A model generated the notes under the pieces. The model saw nothing but the letters and a program-made list of their open reading frames with translations, was not told the DNA's origin and did not search any database. 64,000 nt of DNA from JBGQOJ01 sp052119585. GTDB lineage: Bacteria; Pseudomonadota; Alphaproteobacteria; Rhodobacterales; Rhodobacteraceae. Both the position numbers and the translations under genes were made by a program. The DNA is taken from the NCBI RefSeq assembly GCF_052119585.1, contig NZ_JBGQOJ010000011.1, positions 62,001-126,000 of the forward strand. The letters are read 5' to 3'. Shown piece by piece: positions 16,237 to 24,249 of this stretch (positions within the stretch are counted from its first letter, which is position 1; every line of letters begins with the position of its first letter).

Positions 16237-17295
16237 ATGCAAATGAGCACAGAGACACCCAAAGGCGACCGGATCGCCAAAGTATTGGCCCGCGCGGGTC
16301 TTGCGTCCCGCCGCGATGCGGAGCGGATGATTGCCGATGGACGCGTCAGCGTGAACGGCAAGGTCATCAACAGCCCCGCGCTGAACGTCAGCCCGAAAGA
16401 CAAGATCGTTTGCGACGGCAAAGCCGTGGGCGAACCAGAACCCCCGCGCCTGTGGATGTACAACAAGCCCACCGGCCTTGTGACCAGCGCGCGCGACGAA
16501 AAGGGCCGCGACACGGTCTTTGACCACCTGCCCGAAGATATGCCACGGGTTGTGTCGGTGGGGCGGCTTGACCTGAACTCCGAAGGTCTGATGCTGCTGA
16601 CCAACGACGGCGAGATCAAGCGCAAGCTGGAACTGCCCTCGACCGGCTGGGTGCGGAAATACCGCGTCCGCGTCAAAGGCGAACCCAATGACGATGTGAT
16701 CGAGCCGATCCGCAAGGGCATCACCATCGACGGCGAACGATTCCAGCCGATGGCGGTGTCGATCGACCGCCAGAAAACCACAAACGCCTGGCTGACCATC
16801 AGCCTGCGCGAAGGCAAGAACCGCGAGATCCGCCGTGCGCTTGAGGCCGTAGGTCTGGAAGTGAACCGCCTGATCCGCGTCAGCTATGGCCCGTTCCAGC
16901 TGGGTGAATTGCAGTCGGGCGAGGTTCAGGAAATCAAGACCCGTATCATGCGCGACCAGTTGGGCATGGCGCCCCTGTCGCTGGACGATACCGGCACCGC
17001 AACCAAGAAACTGGTGCGCGGGCCGCGCAAACCTGCCGGCGGCAAGCCCGGCGGGCCGCGCCCGACAGGGACAGGTCCAACAGGGGCACGAACCACGGGT
17101 CCGACTGGCCCAAGGGCGTACGCAGGCAAGACGGGCGCCGCTAAGGCGGGCGCGGGTAAGGCTTTCGCAGGCAGGACGGGCGGCACCAAACCGGCCAACG
17201 CAAAGCCGTGGGATACCAAACCCGAGGACGACAAACCAACGGGCAGAAAACCCGGCGGACCGCGCCCCGCGCGCAAGCCCCCGACGCGTAAATAA
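16237..17295 (+). CDS. rluB: 23S rRNA pseudouridine synthase (RluB/RsuA family) with long basic tail
   Basis: A 352-residue protein. Residues about 8-60 form an S4 RNA-binding domain (GDRIAKVLARAGLASRRDAE). The catalytic domain follows, with the RsuA/RluB motif VSVGRLDLNSEGLMLLTNDG containing the catalytic aspartate, and EGKNREIRRALEAVGLEVNR. It modifies uridine in the 23S rRNA helix 80-type target of RluB. The last 90 residues are low complexity (Gly/Pro/Lys/Thr repeats such as GGKPGGPRP and GPTGARTTGPTGPR), which is long for the family and very basic. Two ATGs two codons apart are possible starts; no clear ribosome-binding site distinguishes them. Confidence 0.86.
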   Translation: MQMSTETPKGDRIAKVLARAGLASRRDAERMIADGRVSVNGKVINSPALNVSPKDKIVCDGKAVGEPEPPRLWMYNKPTGLVTSARDEKGRDTVFDHLPEDMPRVVSVGRLDLNSEGLMLLTNDGEIKRKLELPSTGWVRKYRVRVKGEPNDDVIEPIRKGITIDGERFQPMAVSIDRQKTTNAWLTISLREGKNREIRRALEAVGLEVNRLIRVSYGPFQLGELQSGEVQEIKTRIMRDQLGMAPLSLDDTGTATKKLVRGPRKPAGGKPGGPRPTGTGPTGARTTGPTGPRAYAGKTGAAKAGAGKAFAGRTGGTKPANAKPWDTKPEDDKPTGRKPGGPRPARKPPTRK

Positions 17296-17406
17296 GCGGC
17301 ATAGCGGCGGAAACCCCCGCAAACCCTGCCTTTCCTTGGCGTTAACGCTAGCAAGGCGGCGGGGCATCGCCTATATCTGTGGCGTATTATTGTTTCGGGG
17401 GTTTTG

Positions 17407-17490
17407 ATGTCGGAAACTGGCTTGCAGAAACTGGCATATGTTCTCCTTGTTGCATTGACCCTTTATGTCGCTGTGACAGGAGGCGCATGA
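17407..17490 (+). CDS. 27-residue single-pass membrane peptide
   Basis: A short frame encoding a polar start (MSETGLQK) followed by a continuous hydrophobic run of about 15 residues (LAYVLLVALTLYVAV) and a Gly-Gly-Ala end. GGGGG lies six bases before the ATG, and the stop TGA overlaps the ATG of the next gene (ATGA), the hallmark of translational coupling. I do not recognise a family. The ribosome-binding site, coupling and hydrophobic core support a real peptide at the head of the XpaC/TelA cluster; it could instead be a leader whose translation controls the downstream gene. Confidence 0.55.
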   Translation: MSETGLQKLAYVLLVALTLYVAVTGGA

Positions 17491-18389
17491 TGGCCGAACG
17501 GTTTGGCGGAAAATACAGCCCTGACGGCAGCCGAAGCACCCCTTCCGGCACCACCGACCCTGCCCCTGCGAACCCGTTCCACGGCAAGCGCCGGACCCGT
17601 GTCGGGGGCCGCGCCAATCTGCTGTTCTTCATTCCGCTGCCGCTGGCCTTTCGCGCGTTCTTTGGCAGCCCCACAGAACTTGCGCTGAATCTGGCCGCCT
17701 GTGGTGTGCTTTTGCTGGCCGCATGGCTGACCCGCGAAGGGCTGTTCGCGCAGGACGCCTATGATGCCCGCAAAGTGGCGCGCCGCCCAGCCCTGCCCCG
17801 CAAGATGATCGCCAGCGTGCTGACCGGCGCGGGCCTCGGGCTTGCCGGTCTGGCAACGCCCGATGGCCTGTCCGCCCCGATCATTTACGCGGTACTGGGT
17901 GTCGTGCTGCACGGGTTTGCCTTTGGCCCCGATCCCCTGCGCGACAAGGGCATGGAAGGGATCGACAGCTTTCAGTCCGACCGCGTCGCGCGGGCCGTGG
18001 GCGAGGCCGAAAACTATCTGGCGGGCATGTCCGATGCGATCAAACGCGCGGGCGATCGCAAGATGACAGGCCGCGTCGAGCGCTTCCAGACCGTCGCCCG
18101 ACAGATGTTCCGCACAATCGAGGAAGACCCGCGCGACCTGACCAGCGCGCGCAAGTTCATGACCGTTTATCTGATGGGGGCCCGTGACGCGACGGTGAAA
18201 TTCGCCGACCTTTACGCGCGCAACCGTGATGCGAAGGCCCGCAGCGACTACGAGGCGCTGCTGGACGATCTGGAATCCCATATCAACGCGCAGACAAAGG
18301 CGATGCTTTTGGATGACCGTTCCGATCTGGATATTGAAATCGAAGTTCTGCGCGAGCGATTGCAGCGCGACGGCGTGCGCGCCAGATAA
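17487..18389 (+). CDS. XpaC-like protein (5-bromo-4-chloroindolyl phosphate hydrolysis family)
   Basis: A 300-residue protein. A polar Gly/Ser/Pro-rich N-terminus is followed by four short hydrophobic stretches between about residues 45 and 146, then a helical cytoplasmic half beginning GMEGIDSFQSDRVARAVGEA. That second half is the XpaC domain, named for a Bacillus phenotype and not a proven enzyme; xpaC genes usually precede telA. The same order is seen here, 17 bp ahead of the TelA gene. A second ATG directly follows the first. Confidence 0.78.
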   Translation: MMAERFGGKYSPDGSRSTPSGTTDPAPANPFHGKRRTRVGGRANLLFFIPLPLAFRAFFGSPTELALNLAACGVLLLAAWLTREGLFAQDAYDARKVARRPALPRKMIASVLTGAGLGLAGLATPDGLSAPIIYAVLGVVLHGFAFGPDPLRDKGMEGIDSFQSDRVARAVGEAENYLAGMSDAIKRAGDRKMTGRVERFQTVARQMFRTIEEDPRDLTSARKFMTVYLMGARDATVKFADLYARNRDAKARSDYEALLDDLESHINAQTKAMLLDDRSDLDIEIEVLRERLQRDGVRAR

Positions 18390-18406
18390 TTTGAAAAGGG
18401 TAAATA

Positions 18407-19600
18407 ATGACTGATTCTATTCGTGAGAAAGCAGCCAGAGACCTGATGCTGGTCGAGGAAGTGACAGCCGTTGTGCTGCCCGACCCCTCGACAGAGCTGG
18501 TCGTGATGGCAACCGCGCCGAAACCCGTCGCCGCCGAAATCAAAAAGCGGATGGACGAGATCGACATGGCCGACACGAATTCCATCGTGTCCTTCGGGTC
18601 ATCCGCACAGGCCGAATTGCAGGTCATCAGCCAGACAATGCTGGCCGACGTCCGCAACAAGGATGTCGGGCCTGCGGGCGACAGCCTGCGCGACATCGTC
18701 ACCACCATTCGCGGCTTTTCCGTCAGCGAACTGGACGTGCGCCGCCAGCAGTCCTGGTGGGAAAAGCTGCTGGGCCGCTCTGCTCCCTTCGCCAAATTCG
18801 TGGCAAAGTTCGAAACCGTGCAGGGCCAGATCGACAAGATCAGCGACAACCTGCTGAAGCACGAACACACGCTGCTGAAAGACATCAAGTCGCTGGATGT
18901 GCTGTACGAAAAGACGCTGGATTTCTACGACGAGCTGGCGCTTTACATCGCGGCTGGCGAAGAGAAACTTCACGAACTGGATCACAAGACCATCCCCGCC
19001 AAGGAAAAGCTGGTCGACAAAGCGGCCGAGGACAAGGCCGTGATGCAGGCGCAGGAGCTGCGCGATCTGCGCTCTGCCCGCGACGATCTGGAACGCCGTG
19101 TGCATGACCTGAAACTGACGCGTCAGGTGACCATGCAATCCTTGCCGTCGATCCGTCTGGTTCAGGAAAACGACAAATCGCTGGTGACCAAGATCAACTC
19201 GACCCTCGTCAACACCGTGCCGCTGTGGGAAACGCAACTGGCACAGGCCGTCACGATCCAACGCTCTGCCGAGGCCGCGACCGCTGTGCGCGAGGCCAAC
19301 GACCTGACGAACGAGCTGTTGACCGCGAACGCCAAGAACCTGCGCAGCGCCAACAAGATCATCCGCGAGGAGATGGAGCGCGGCGTGTTCGACATCGAGG
19401 CAGTGAAAACCGCAAATGCCGAATTGATCGCGACCATCAACGAAAGCCTGCAAATCGCCGACGCGGGCAAGGCCAAGCGGGCCGCAGCCGAGGAAGAGCT
19501 GAAGAAGATGGAGGCAGAGCTGCGCGACACATTGGCCAGCGCCAAGGCACGCGACGACAAGACCGGTTTCAACACCGGAACCTCCGTCCCGAACAGCTAA
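18407..19600 (+). CDS. toxic anion resistance protein, TelA/KlaA family
   Basis: A 397-residue, almost wholly helical and charged protein with no membrane segment. The TelA signature segments are visible: FGSSAQAELQVISQTML, KFVAKFETVQGQIDKISDNL, and VTMQSLPSIRLVQENDKSLV near residue 245, followed by LWETQLAQAVTI. Family members are linked to tellurite and cell-envelope stress resistance, but the mechanism is unsettled. It follows the XpaC-like gene as in many bacteria. A GGGTAA stretch lies before the start. Confidence 0.88.
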   Translation: MTDSIREKAARDLMLVEEVTAVVLPDPSTELVVMATAPKPVAAEIKKRMDEIDMADTNSIVSFGSSAQAELQVISQTMLADVRNKDVGPAGDSLRDIVTTIRGFSVSELDVRRQQSWWEKLLGRSAPFAKFVAKFETVQGQIDKISDNLLKHEHTLLKDIKSLDVLYEKTLDFYDELALYIAAGEEKLHELDHKTIPAKEKLVDKAAEDKAVMQAQELRDLRSARDDLERRVHDLKLTRQVTMQSLPSIRLVQENDKSLVTKINSTLVNTVPLWETQLAQAVTIQRSAEAATAVREANDLTNELLTANAKNLRSANKIIREEMERGVFDIEAVKTANAELIATINESLQIADAGKAKRAAAEEELKKMEAELRDTLASAKARDDKTGFNTGTSVPNS

Positions 19601-19609
19601 GACGCAATC

Positions 19610-20572
19610 GTGCGACATGCCCGCCTCAAATCCACAGCGCTTGTCGTTGCCAGCCTGATCGGGCTGGCAGGATGCGAGGAGGGCATGGGCGTAAGGCCGT
19701 CACCGATTCCGCCCATGCGTCCGGCGATAGCACCCGCAACACCGGATGCGCCCAAGGTGCAATCGGCTGAAAGCCGCGCGATGGCCGCCAGTTTCCGCCG
19801 TCTGGAAAACGATCTGGTATCGCAGGGACTGTTGCGCACCGACGGCGGCGGGCCGGATGTGCCGTTTTCCGCGCGGATGCTGGCGGACAACTTTGTCCGC
19901 ATCGCGCTGTATGATGAATACATCAGCCGCGGCGGCGTCCTTTTGGCCCGCGAAACCGAAAGCCGTCTGCGCCGCTGGGACACGCCTGTGCGCATGCAGG
20001 TGGAATTCGGCGCGACTGTCCCTGCCGATCAACGGGTTCGCGACCGCAACAGCATCACGGCCTATGTCAACCGCCTGTCGCGGATCAGCGGCTTGCCCGC
20101 CACGCAGGCCAGCAGCGGCGCGAACTTCCATGTGCTTGTCCTGAACGAGGACGAGCGCAAGGCAATCGCGCCCCGCCTGCGCGCCCTTGTGCCCGGCATC
20201 GACAACAGTGCGCTGCGCACGATCACCGAACTGCCGCAATCCACGCTATGCCTTGTCTTCGCGTTTTCCGAAGGGTCAGGCAGTTCGTCCTACACCCGCG
20301 CCGTGGCCGTGATCCGGGGGGAACACCCCGACCTTTTGCGCCTGTCGTGCATCCACGAGGAAATTGCGCAGGGGCTGGGCCTTGCCAATGACAGCCCCGC
20401 CGCGCGGCCCTCTATCTTCAACGACGACGAAGAGTTCGGCCTGTTGACAACGCAGGATGAACTGATGCTGAAGATCCTGTATGATCGGCGTCTGCGCACC
20501 GGCATGACACTTGCCGAAGCCAGACCGATTGTAGACATCATTGCCCGCGAATTGATGGGCGGCGAAAGCTGA
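19610..20572 (+). CDS. DUF2927 lipoprotein
   Basis: A 320-residue predicted lipoprotein (IGLAGC, Cys22) with a proline-rich linker (about 24-50) and a DUF2927 domain. Near the C-terminus lies SCIHEEIAQGLGLANDSP (His249-Glu250-Glu251), then a conserved NDDEEFGLLTTQDELMLKIL. The HEE segment recalls zincin metallopeptidases, but the second zinc histidine of an HExxH motif is absent, so catalytic activity is doubtful. The start is GTG, 9 bp after the TelA stop, within the same operon. Confidence 0.78.
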   Translation: MRHARLKSTALVVASLIGLAGCEEGMGVRPSPIPPMRPAIAPATPDAPKVQSAESRAMAASFRRLENDLVSQGLLRTDGGGPDVPFSARMLADNFVRIALYDEYISRGGVLLARETESRLRRWDTPVRMQVEFGATVPADQRVRDRNSITAYVNRLSRISGLPATQASSGANFHVLVLNEDERKAIAPRLRALVPGIDNSALRTITELPQSTLCLVFAFSEGSGSSSYTRAVAVIRGEHPDLLRLSCIHEEIAQGLGLANDSPAARPSIFNDDEEFGLLTTQDELMLKILYDRRLRTGMTLAEARPIVDIIARELMGGES

Positions 20573-20603
20573 CAAGACCAACGCCAGACCAAGGAGATAT
20601 TTC

Positions 20604-21719
20604 ATGGGTATTTTTGATTTTCTAAGCGGCGAATTTATCGACGTCATTGCATGGACCGACGACACCCGCGACACGATGGTCTGGCGGTTCGAGCGCGAGG
20701 GCCACGAGATCAAATACGGCGCCAAGCTGACCGTCCGCGAGGGTCAGGCGGCGGTTTTCGTGCACGAGGGGCAGCTGGCGGATGTGTTCACGCCGGGCCT
20801 TTATATGCTGGAAACCAACAACATGCCGGTCCTGACAACGCTGCAGCATTGGGACCACGGGTTCAAAAGCCCTTTTAAATCAGAGATTTACTACGTCAAC
20901 ACGACGCGGTTCAACGATCTGAAATGGGGCACCAAGAACCCGATCATCCTGCGCGACCCCGAATTCGGCCCTGTGCGCATCCGCGCCTTCGGCACCTATT
21001 CGATCCGCGTGACGGACCCTGCGAAGTTCCTGATTGAAATCGTCGGCACAGACGGCGAATTCACCATGGACGAGATCAGCTTTCAGATCCGCAACATCAT
21101 CGTGCAGGAATTCAGCCGCGTCATCGCCAATGCCAGAATTCCCGTGCTGGATATGGCCGCCAATACCGCCGATCTGGGCAAGCTGATTGCAAAGGAAATC
21201 AGCGGCACGCTGGAAGGGTACGGCCTGTCGATGCCCGAACTTTACATCGAGAACATCAGCCTGCCCCCCGCCGTCGAAGAGGCGCTGGACAAACGGACGT
21301 CGGTGGGACTGGCCGGTGATCTGGGCAAGTTCACACAGTATTCCGCAGCCGAGGCCATGACCTCGGCGGCCAGCAACCCAAGTGGCGGCGGCGGCATGGG
21401 GGCCGGTCTTGGCATGGGGCTGGGCATGGCGATGGCGGGCCAGATGGCCAATCAGGGGCCATGGGGGGCAGCACCGCAGGCGCAGGCCGCACCGCCGCCC
21501 CCCCCTGCCCCGGTCGAGCACGTCTGGCACATCGCCGAATCCGGCGAAACCAAGGGGCCGTTTTCCAAGGCCTCGATGGGGCGCATGGTCACCGAAGGCG
21601 GGCTGAAGCGTGACTCGCTGGTCTGGACCGCCGGGCAGGACGGCTGGAAACCCGCCGACGAGGTGATGGAACTGGCGCAACTCTTTACCGTCATGCCGCC
21701 GCCCCCGCCAAAGGCCTGA
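20604..21719 (+). CDS. SPFH-domain protein with C-terminal GYF_2 domain (YdjI-like)
   Basis: A 371-residue protein. Residues about 1-240 are a stomatin/prohibitin-like (SPFH) domain of the virion-core/YdjI type (EGQAAVFVHEGQLADVFTPG, FGTYSIRVTDPAKFL, SMPELYIENISLPPAVEEAL). A Gly/Met-rich linker (MGAGLGMGLGMAMAG) and a proline run follow. The last 60 residues form a GYF_2 domain (WHIAESGETKGPFS, DSLVWTAGQDGWKPADEV). Bacillus YdjI has a similar SPFH part and works with YdjG to place PspA at the membrane. AAGGAGATAT precedes the ATG. It is 8 bp before the double zinc-ribbon gene. Confidence 0.86.
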   Translation: MGIFDFLSGEFIDVIAWTDDTRDTMVWRFEREGHEIKYGAKLTVREGQAAVFVHEGQLADVFTPGLYMLETNNMPVLTTLQHWDHGFKSPFKSEIYYVNTTRFNDLKWGTKNPIILRDPEFGPVRIRAFGTYSIRVTDPAKFLIEIVGTDGEFTMDEISFQIRNIIVQEFSRVIANARIPVLDMAANTADLGKLIAKEISGTLEGYGLSMPELYIENISLPPAVEEALDKRTSVGLAGDLGKFTQYSAAEAMTSAASNPSGGGGMGAGLGMGLGMAMAGQMANQGPWGAAPQAQAAPPPPPAPVEHVWHIAESGETKGPFSKASMGRMVTEGGLKRDSLVWTAGQDGWKPADEVMELAQLFTVMPPPPPKA

Positions 21720-21727
21720 TCCGGCCG

Positions 21728-22816
21728 ATGAACGCGCCTTTGCAAGAACACCGGTTTCCCTGTGATGCCTGCGGGTCCGACATGCGCTTTGCCCCCGGCG
21801 AGGACCGTCTGGTCTGTGACCATTGCGGCAATACCGCCCCGATCGAAGGATTGGGGCGGGCCAGCGCGGCGATCCGCGAGATCGACTACAGCGCCGGGCT
21901 GGCAGGGCTGGACGCTGCGGAAATCGAGGAAACCCGCGTTCTGAATTGCACCAATTGCGGGGCTGCCGTTGAATTCGACGCGGCGATCCACGCCGCCGAA
22001 TGCCCGTTTTGCGCGGCGCCCTATGTCACCGACACCGGCATCAACCGCCACATCAAGCCCCGCGCCCTTTTGCCCTTCGCCCTGACAGAACGCGAGGCAA
22101 AGGAGGCGATGAACCGATGGTTGGGCCGCCTGTGGTTCGCGCCCGGCGGGTTGCAGGACTATGCCCGCAAAGGCCGCCGGATGGAGGGCATCTATGTGCC
22201 CTACTGGACCTACGACGCTCAGACCAAAAGCCGCTATTCGGGCCAGCGCGGCACCGTGTATTACGAGACGCAAACGGTCATGCGCGATGGCAAGCGGCAG
22301 CAGGTGCAGGTGCAAAAGGTCCGCTGGACCCCTGCCAGTGGCCGCGTCGCGCGGTTCTTCGACGACGTGCTTGTGCTGGCGTCGACATCCCTGCCGAAAC
22401 GGTTCACCGACGCACTGGCCCCCTGGGATCTGTCCGCGCTGGAACCCTATGCGCCAGAGGTTCTGGCCGGCTTTCGCGCCGAGGCCTATACCGTTGATCT
22501 GGACGACGGCCTGACCGAGGCGCGCGCCTATATGGACCGCGTGATAGAGCGGGACGTCAAGTTCGACATCGGCGGCGACCGGCAACGGATTCACCGGATC
22601 GACACCGATGTCAGCGCGATCACCTTCAAACACATCCTGTTGCCGGTGTGGATGGCCGCCTATAAATACCGTGGACGCACGTTCCGCTTTGTCGTCAACG
22701 GGCGCACCGGATCGGTGCAGGGTGAACGCCCGTGGTCCGCATGGAAGATTGCCTTTGCGGTAATCGTCGGCGCGTTGATTGCGGCTGCGGTCGGGTATTT
22801 CGCCGCGCAGCGATAG
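21728..22816 (+). CDS. double zinc-ribbon membrane-anchored protein (YdjG-like)
   Basis: A 362-residue protein with two treble-clef/TFIIB-type zinc ribbons at the N-terminus (Cys12, 15, 30, 33 and Cys74, 77, 92, 95). A long soluble domain follows (PYWTYDAQTKSRYSGQRGTV and HILLPVWMAAYKYRGR), then one C-terminal membrane helix (IAFAVIVGALIAAAVGYF). This layout matches the YdjG-like partners of SPFH proteins. Some annotation names such proteins after replication factor Y, which is misleading: there is no helicase domain. It ends the cluster. Confidence 0.8.
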   Translation: MNAPLQEHRFPCDACGSDMRFAPGEDRLVCDHCGNTAPIEGLGRASAAIREIDYSAGLAGLDAAEIEETRVLNCTNCGAAVEFDAAIHAAECPFCAAPYVTDTGINRHIKPRALLPFALTEREAKEAMNRWLGRLWFAPGGLQDYARKGRRMEGIYVPYWTYDAQTKSRYSGQRGTVYYETQTVMRDGKRQQVQVQKVRWTPASGRVARFFDDVLVLASTSLPKRFTDALAPWDLSALEPYAPEVLAGFRAEAYTVDLDDGLTEARAYMDRVIERDVKFDIGGDRQRIHRIDTDVSAITFKHILLPVWMAAYKYRGRTFRFVVNGRTGSVQGERPWSAWKIAFAVIVGALIAAAVGYFAAQR

Positions 22817-22817
22817 T

Positions 22818-22848
22818 TGCGTAATACGGGTGAATTGAGTATTACGCA
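22818..22848. promoter_or_regulatory. inverted repeat TGCGTAATAC / GTATTACGCA
   Basis: Perfect 10-bp arms (22818-22827 and 22839-22848) with an 11-bp spacer, starting 2 bp after the zinc-ribbon gene stop. There is no T-tract, so it is more likely an operator in front of the fructokinase gene than a terminator. Confidence 0.45.
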
Positions 22849-22853
22849 TGGAA

Positions 22854-22865
22854 GTTAGCGCTAAC
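22854..22865. promoter_or_regulatory. LacI-type operator palindrome upstream of fructokinase
   Basis: GTTAGCGCTAAC is a perfect 12-bp palindrome with the central CG step typical of LacI/GalR-family operators that control sugar operons in alphaproteobacteria. It ends 14 bp before the kinase start codon. No LacI gene is in the window. Confidence 0.5.
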
Positions 22866-22879
22866 GGAATGGAATCCAG

Positions 22880-23803
22880 ATGATCCTATGCTGCGGAGAA
22901 GCCCTTATCGACATGCTGCCGCGTCGCTCTGTTGCGGGTGAACCGGCCTTTGCCCCCTATGCGGGTGGTGCGGTGTTCAACACGGCGATCGCGCTGGGTC
23001 GTCTGGGCACGAAAACCGGTTTCTTTTCCGGCCTGTCGTCCGACCTGTTCGGTGACGTCCTGCGCGAGACGCTGGCGGCAAGCGGCGTCGGCTGTGATCT
23101 GGCCCATGTGACGAACCGCCCGACCACGCTGGCCTTTGTGCGACTGGTCAACGGTCAGGCCACTTACGCCTTTTACGACGAGAACACAGCCGGACGCCTG
23201 TTGACGCCGGACGATCTGCCGGCTCTGCCCGACGAGATCGAGGCGCTGTTTTTCGGCGGCATCAGCCTGATGGTCGAACCTTGCGGCATTGCCTACGAGG
23301 CGCTGATGACGCGCGAGGCCCCGTCGCGGGTTACCATGATCGACCCCAACATCCGCCCCGGTTTCATCACCGACGAGGACACCTATCGTTCTCGCATCGC
23401 CCAGATGATTGCGATGGCCGATATCGTCAAACTGTCGGACGAGGATCTGCACTGGCTTGAGGGCGAGGGAGAGATCGCGACACTGGCCCATGGCATTCTG
23501 GCCAAGGGTCCGTCGCTGGTCTGCATCACCGAGGGCGCAAAAGGTGCCACCGGATACACCAAACACCACAGCGTTCATGTGGCCGCAACACCCGTCGCGG
23601 TGGTCGATACCGTTGGTGCGGGCGATACGTTCAACGCGGGCGTTCTGGCATCCTTTGCCACCGCTGGCGCGCTAAACAAGACCAGCCTGTCCAACCTCAG
23701 CGACGCCGCGTTGCGCGACGCGCTGACCCTTGGGGTGCGGGCCGCTGCCGTGACAGTCAGCCGCGCGGGGGCAAACCCGCCGACGGCCGCAGACCTGGCA
23801 TGA
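22880..23803 (+). CDS. PfkB-family sugar kinase, probable fructokinase
   Basis: A 307-residue ribokinase-fold kinase. It begins MILCCGEALIDMLPR, has the first PfkB signature region YAGGAVFNTAIALGRLG, and ends with the second signature DTVGAGDTFNAGVLASF, which contains the catalytic base aspartate. The GEALIDM start and overall length resemble fructokinases, but the sugar is not proven. Its stop overlaps the dtd start by 4 bp. Two palindromes lie upstream. Confidence 0.8.
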   Translation: MILCCGEALIDMLPRRSVAGEPAFAPYAGGAVFNTAIALGRLGTKTGFFSGLSSDLFGDVLRETLAASGVGCDLAHVTNRPTTLAFVRLVNGQATYAFYDENTAGRLLTPDDLPALPDEIEALFFGGISLMVEPCGIAYEALMTREAPSRVTMIDPNIRPGFITDEDTYRSRIAQMIAMADIVKLSDEDLHWLEGEGEIATLAHGILAKGPSLVCITEGAKGATGYTKHHSVHVAATPVAVVDTVGAGDTFNAGVLASFATAGALNKTSLSNLSDAALRDALTLGVRAAAVTVSRAGANPPTAADLA

Positions 23804-24237
23804 GGGCGCTGCTGCAACGTGTGACCGGCGCAAGCGTGGCTGTGGACGGGGCTGTGATCGGCCAATGTGGTGCCGGCCTTCTGGTTCTTGTCTGCGCGAT
23901 GCAGGGCGACACAAAGGCGAACGCCGATGCGCTGGCCGCCAAGATTTCAAAACTGCGGATTTTCAAAGACTGCGACGGCAAAATGAACCGGTCGATCCTT
24001 GACACCGGCGGCTCGGCCCTGATTGTCAGCCAGTTCACATTGGCTGCCGATACCTCTGGCGGGAACAGGCCGGGGTTTTCCACCGCCGCAAAGCCAGAGC
24101 AGGGACGCGCGCTATACGAATATTTCGTAGAACGGATGCGCGATCTGGGCATCACCAGCGAAACCGGCGAATTCGGCGCGGATATGGCCGTCAGCCTGAC
24201 GAATGACGGCCCCGTGACCCTGTGGATGGATATCTAG
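23800..24237 (+). CDS. dtd: D-aminoacyl-tRNA deacylase
   Basis: A 145-residue Dtd: MRALLQRVTGASVAVDGAVI at the start, the catalytic SQFTLAADTSGGNRPGFSTA in the middle and the ALYEYFVERMRDL helix. It removes D-amino acids from tRNA. The C-terminus ends with NDGPVTLWMDI, matching the family consensus GPVT. Its ATG overlaps the kinase stop (ATGA), so it is translated from the same message. Confidence 0.95.
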   Translation: MRALLQRVTGASVAVDGAVIGQCGAGLLVLVCAMQGDTKANADALAAKISKLRIFKDCDGKMNRSILDTGGSALIVSQFTLAADTSGGNRPGFSTAAKPEQGRALYEYFVERMRDLGITSETGEFGADMAVSLTNDGPVTLWMDI

Positions 24238-24249
24238 CGCCGGACCGGA

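Noticed and set aside
17339..17348. Palindrome GCGTTAACGC near the start of the XpaC cluster
   Set aside because: Only 10 bp, with no second half-site at a CtrA-like spacing; likely chance.
16168..17367. N-terminal extension of tadA (frame open for 400 codons upstream)
   Set aside because: The extension is antisense to rluB, and the TadA family starts at the internal ATG.
21728..22816. Replication factor Y (primosomal protein) naming of the zinc-ribbon protein
   Set aside because: Only the zinc ribbons are similar. There is no helicase motif, and a C-terminal membrane helix is present.
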